DNA from: Pseudoduganella ginsengisoli
GTDB lineage: Bacteria > Pseudomonadota > Gammaproteobacteria > Burkholderiales > Burkholderiaceae_D
Direction of reading: 5' to 3'
Length of the DNA stretch: 64,000 bases
NCBI RefSeq assembly: GCF_009720865.1
Contig: NZ_WNLA01000001.1
Coordinates: 310,001-374,000 of the forward strand
Shown here: one piece after another, positions 62,586 through 64,000 of the stretch
Numbering within the stretch: the first letter of the stretch is position 1
Layout of the letters: the number at the start of each line of letters is the position of its first letter
Notes under the pieces: model-generated
What the model was told of the DNA's origin: nothing
The model's database searches: none
Seen by the model: the letters and a program-made list of their open reading frames with translations, nothing else
Program-made: the position numbers and the translations under genes

Positions 62586-63781
62586 AGCCCGATTGGGACA
62601 AAGTCACCGCCGCAGTGCGCGCAGCGCATGGGGCAGCGGAGGGCCCGTGGAGCGCTTACCTGTATGACCTGCAGGCGCTGGCGCGGCATGCGGCGCACAT
62701 CCGCGAAGGCTTGCCGCCGCAGTGCGACTTCTTTTATGCCGTCAAAGCCAATTCCGATGCGCCGCTGCTGCATGCGCTGGCGCCGCACGTGGATGGATTC
62801 GAAGCGTCGTCCGGCGGTGAAATCACGTGGCTGCGTGAACAGTTCCCGCACACGCAGCTGATTTTCAGCGGTCCCGGCAAGCTCGATACGGAACTGGCGC
62901 TGGCCATCGAACAACGCGTGACCGTGCACGTGGAAAGCTTGCATGAACTGGAACGGCTGGCCGCGCTGGCGCGCGCCGGCGGCCAGCGCGTGCCGCTGCT
63001 GTTGCGGGTCAATCCGCCGCTGGCGGAACTGGCCACCACCACCTTGGTCATGGGCGGCAAGCCGACGCAATTCGGCATCGCCATCGAGCACTTGCCGGCC
63101 TGCCTGCAGCGCTTGCGGCAAGAACCGCTGCTGGACTTGCGCGGCTTTCACTTCCACTTGCTGTCGCACCAGCTGGACGCGGACCGCCACGTGCAATTGC
63201 TGTCCGCTTACCTGCAGCAGAGCCGCCAGTGGTGCACGCAATACGGCTTACACATTGAGCACATCAACGTTGGCGGCGGCATCGGCGTCAATTACCGCGA
63301 TCCGGTCCAGCAATTCGACTGGCCACGCTTCAGTGCAAGTCTGGCGCAGTTGCTGGCGCAGCCGGAACGTGCGGGCGCACCAAGGCTGCGCTTTGAACTG
63401 GGCCGCTACGTCAGCGCGTTTTGCGGCTATTACGCAGCCGAAGTCATCGACATCAAACAGGCGGGCGGCCGCACGTTTGCCGTCGTGCGGGGCGGCACCC
63501 ACCAGTTCCGCACGCCTTATGCACAGGGCCACAGCCATCCATTCCACGTGCTGCCGGTTGACAGGTGGGACCGCCCCTATCCGCGCCCGGGCGTGACGGA
63601 TTGCACCGTCACCGTGGCGGGCCAGCTGTGCACGCCGAAAGACGTGCTGGCCACCGATGCGCCGGTCGCGCATGTGCGCGTGGGCGACTTGCTGCTGTTC
63701 CCGTATGCGGGCGCCTACGCATGGCACATCTCGCACCACGATTTCCTGCGCCATCCGCACCCGCAGCACATTTATTTTTAA
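62582..63781 (+). CDS. PLP-dependent decarboxylase (SbnH-like, type III fold)
   Basis: 399 residues, ATG overlapping the second synthetase stop. Alanine-racemase/LysA fold: FFYAVKANSDAPLL with the PLP lysine K55, HVDGFEASSGGEITWL, GFHFHLLSHQLDADRHV, INVGGGIGVNY, then VTVAGQLCTPKDVLATDAPVAHVRVGDLLLFPYAGAYAWHISHHDFLRHP, where CTPKDVLA carries the conserved Cys. SbnH decarboxylates the citryl-diaminopropionate intermediate of staphyloferrin B; the same step with a related substrate is likely here. Confidence 0.88.
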   Translation: MKPDWDKVTAAVRAAHGAAEGPWSAYLYDLQALARHAAHIREGLPPQCDFFYAVKANSDAPLLHALAPHVDGFEASSGGEITWLREQFPHTQLIFSGPGKLDTELALAIEQRVTVHVESLHELERLAALARAGGQRVPLLLRVNPPLAELATTTLVMGGKPTQFGIAIEHLPACLQRLRQEPLLDLRGFHFHLLSHQLDADRHVQLLSAYLQQSRQWCTQYGLHIEHINVGGGIGVNYRDPVQQFDWPRFSASLAQLLAQPERAGAPRLRFELGRYVSAFCGYYAAEVIDIKQAGGRTFAVVRGGTHQFRTPYAQGHSHPFHVLPVDRWDRPYPRPGVTDCTVTVAGQLCTPKDVLATDAPVAHVRVGDLLLFPYAGAYAWHISHHDFLRHPHPQHIYF

Positions 63782-63803
63782 CGTCAACAGAAAGAGCCAC
63801 GCC

Positions 63804-64000
63804 ATGCCTTCCCGTTACTGCCAGCCCCGCATCCTTGCCATCGCGATTGCGGCCCTGTTTTCACACACGTCCCACGCAGCGGAAGCTGAAATGGCGCCGG
63901 TCCACGTGACGGCGTCCGGCAGCGCCAGCGGCGCGGCCAAGCTGGACGTACCGCTGCGCGACGTGCCGCAAGCGGTGCAAATGGCCGGCAAGGAATTGAT
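63804..64000 (+). CDS. TonB-dependent siderophore receptor, N-terminal part (runs off the window)
   Basis: The first 65 codons are visible. MPSRYCQPRILAIAIAALFSHTSHA is a signal peptide; the mature start has a TonB-box-like segment (MAPVHVTASGS) and the plug opening LDVPLRDVPQAVQMAGKELI, typical of TonB-dependent siderophore receptors. It is 22 bases after the decarboxylase stop and likely takes up the ferric form of the siderophore made by this operon. Confidence 0.88.
   Translation, partial: MPSRYCQPRILAIAIAALFSHTSHAAEAEMAPVHVTASGSASGAAKLDVPLRDVPQAVQMAGKEL

Overview
The window looks like a chromosome segment of a Gram-negative betaproteobacterium of the family Oxalobacteraceae (Janthinobacterium/Massilia/Duganella-like). 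The reasons are the high-GC coding style with AT-rich exceptions, two PEP-CTERM exported proteins with sigma54-type promoters, the housekeeping pairs pepN-fbp and yebC-purD, tripartite RND and MFS efflux systems, and a carboxylate-siderophore operon. The genus is inferred from gene content only; no search could be run.

Layout. 1-453: start of a DUF1800 protein. 595-7203: TetR regulator plus outer-membrane factor, adaptor and RND pump. 7206-11418: a second, convergent tripartite pump (MFS, HlyD adaptor, outer-membrane factor). 11480-14312: tandem palindromic repeat, KatE-type catalase and an ElaB/YqjD-like stress protein. 14447-17224: a GH115-like glycoside hydrolase that seems to lack part of its catalytic core. 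17404-19887: an 827-residue Gln/Ala-rich coiled-coil protein. 20015-22099: two periplasmic binding proteins. 22230-23161: PEP-CTERM protein and a small hypothetical. 23218-30542: a MacAB-like ABC exporter operon that ends in its own NtrC-type regulator and histidine kinase, preceded by tandem palindromes and a -24/-12 promoter. 30689-32394: LprI-like/small-protein pair and a second PEP-CTERM gene.

32548-39520 is an island of about 7 kb inserted at the 3' end of tRNA-Thr(CGU). It is bounded by a duplicated tRNA end and by paired TACCGCCA repeats just inside each end, and it carries a P4-type integrase. Inside are a second recombinase of the Integrase_1 type, an AlpA-like regulator, and an AT-rich two-gene cargo: a protein with a DGQHR/DUF262-like motif, overlapping by one base a protein with a HEPN-type RxxxxH motif. 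This pair is the best candidate for an undescribed, possibly anti-phage, system.

39672-57477 is mostly core genome: fbp, pepN, a DUF4136 lipoprotein, DUF2157 and DUF4401/GDYXXLXY membrane proteins, a Doc toxin behind a frameshifted antitoxin, quinone oxidoreductase, an alpha/beta hydrolase, methylglyoxal synthase, an EamA transporter, a DUF2459 lipoprotein, a PhoD-like phosphatase, yebC and purD. From 57544 to the window end a Fur box precedes an NIS-siderophore operon (NIS synthetase, MFS exporter, NIS synthetase, PLP decarboxylase, TonB receptor) resembling staphyloferrin B loci but with fewer visible biosynthetic genes.
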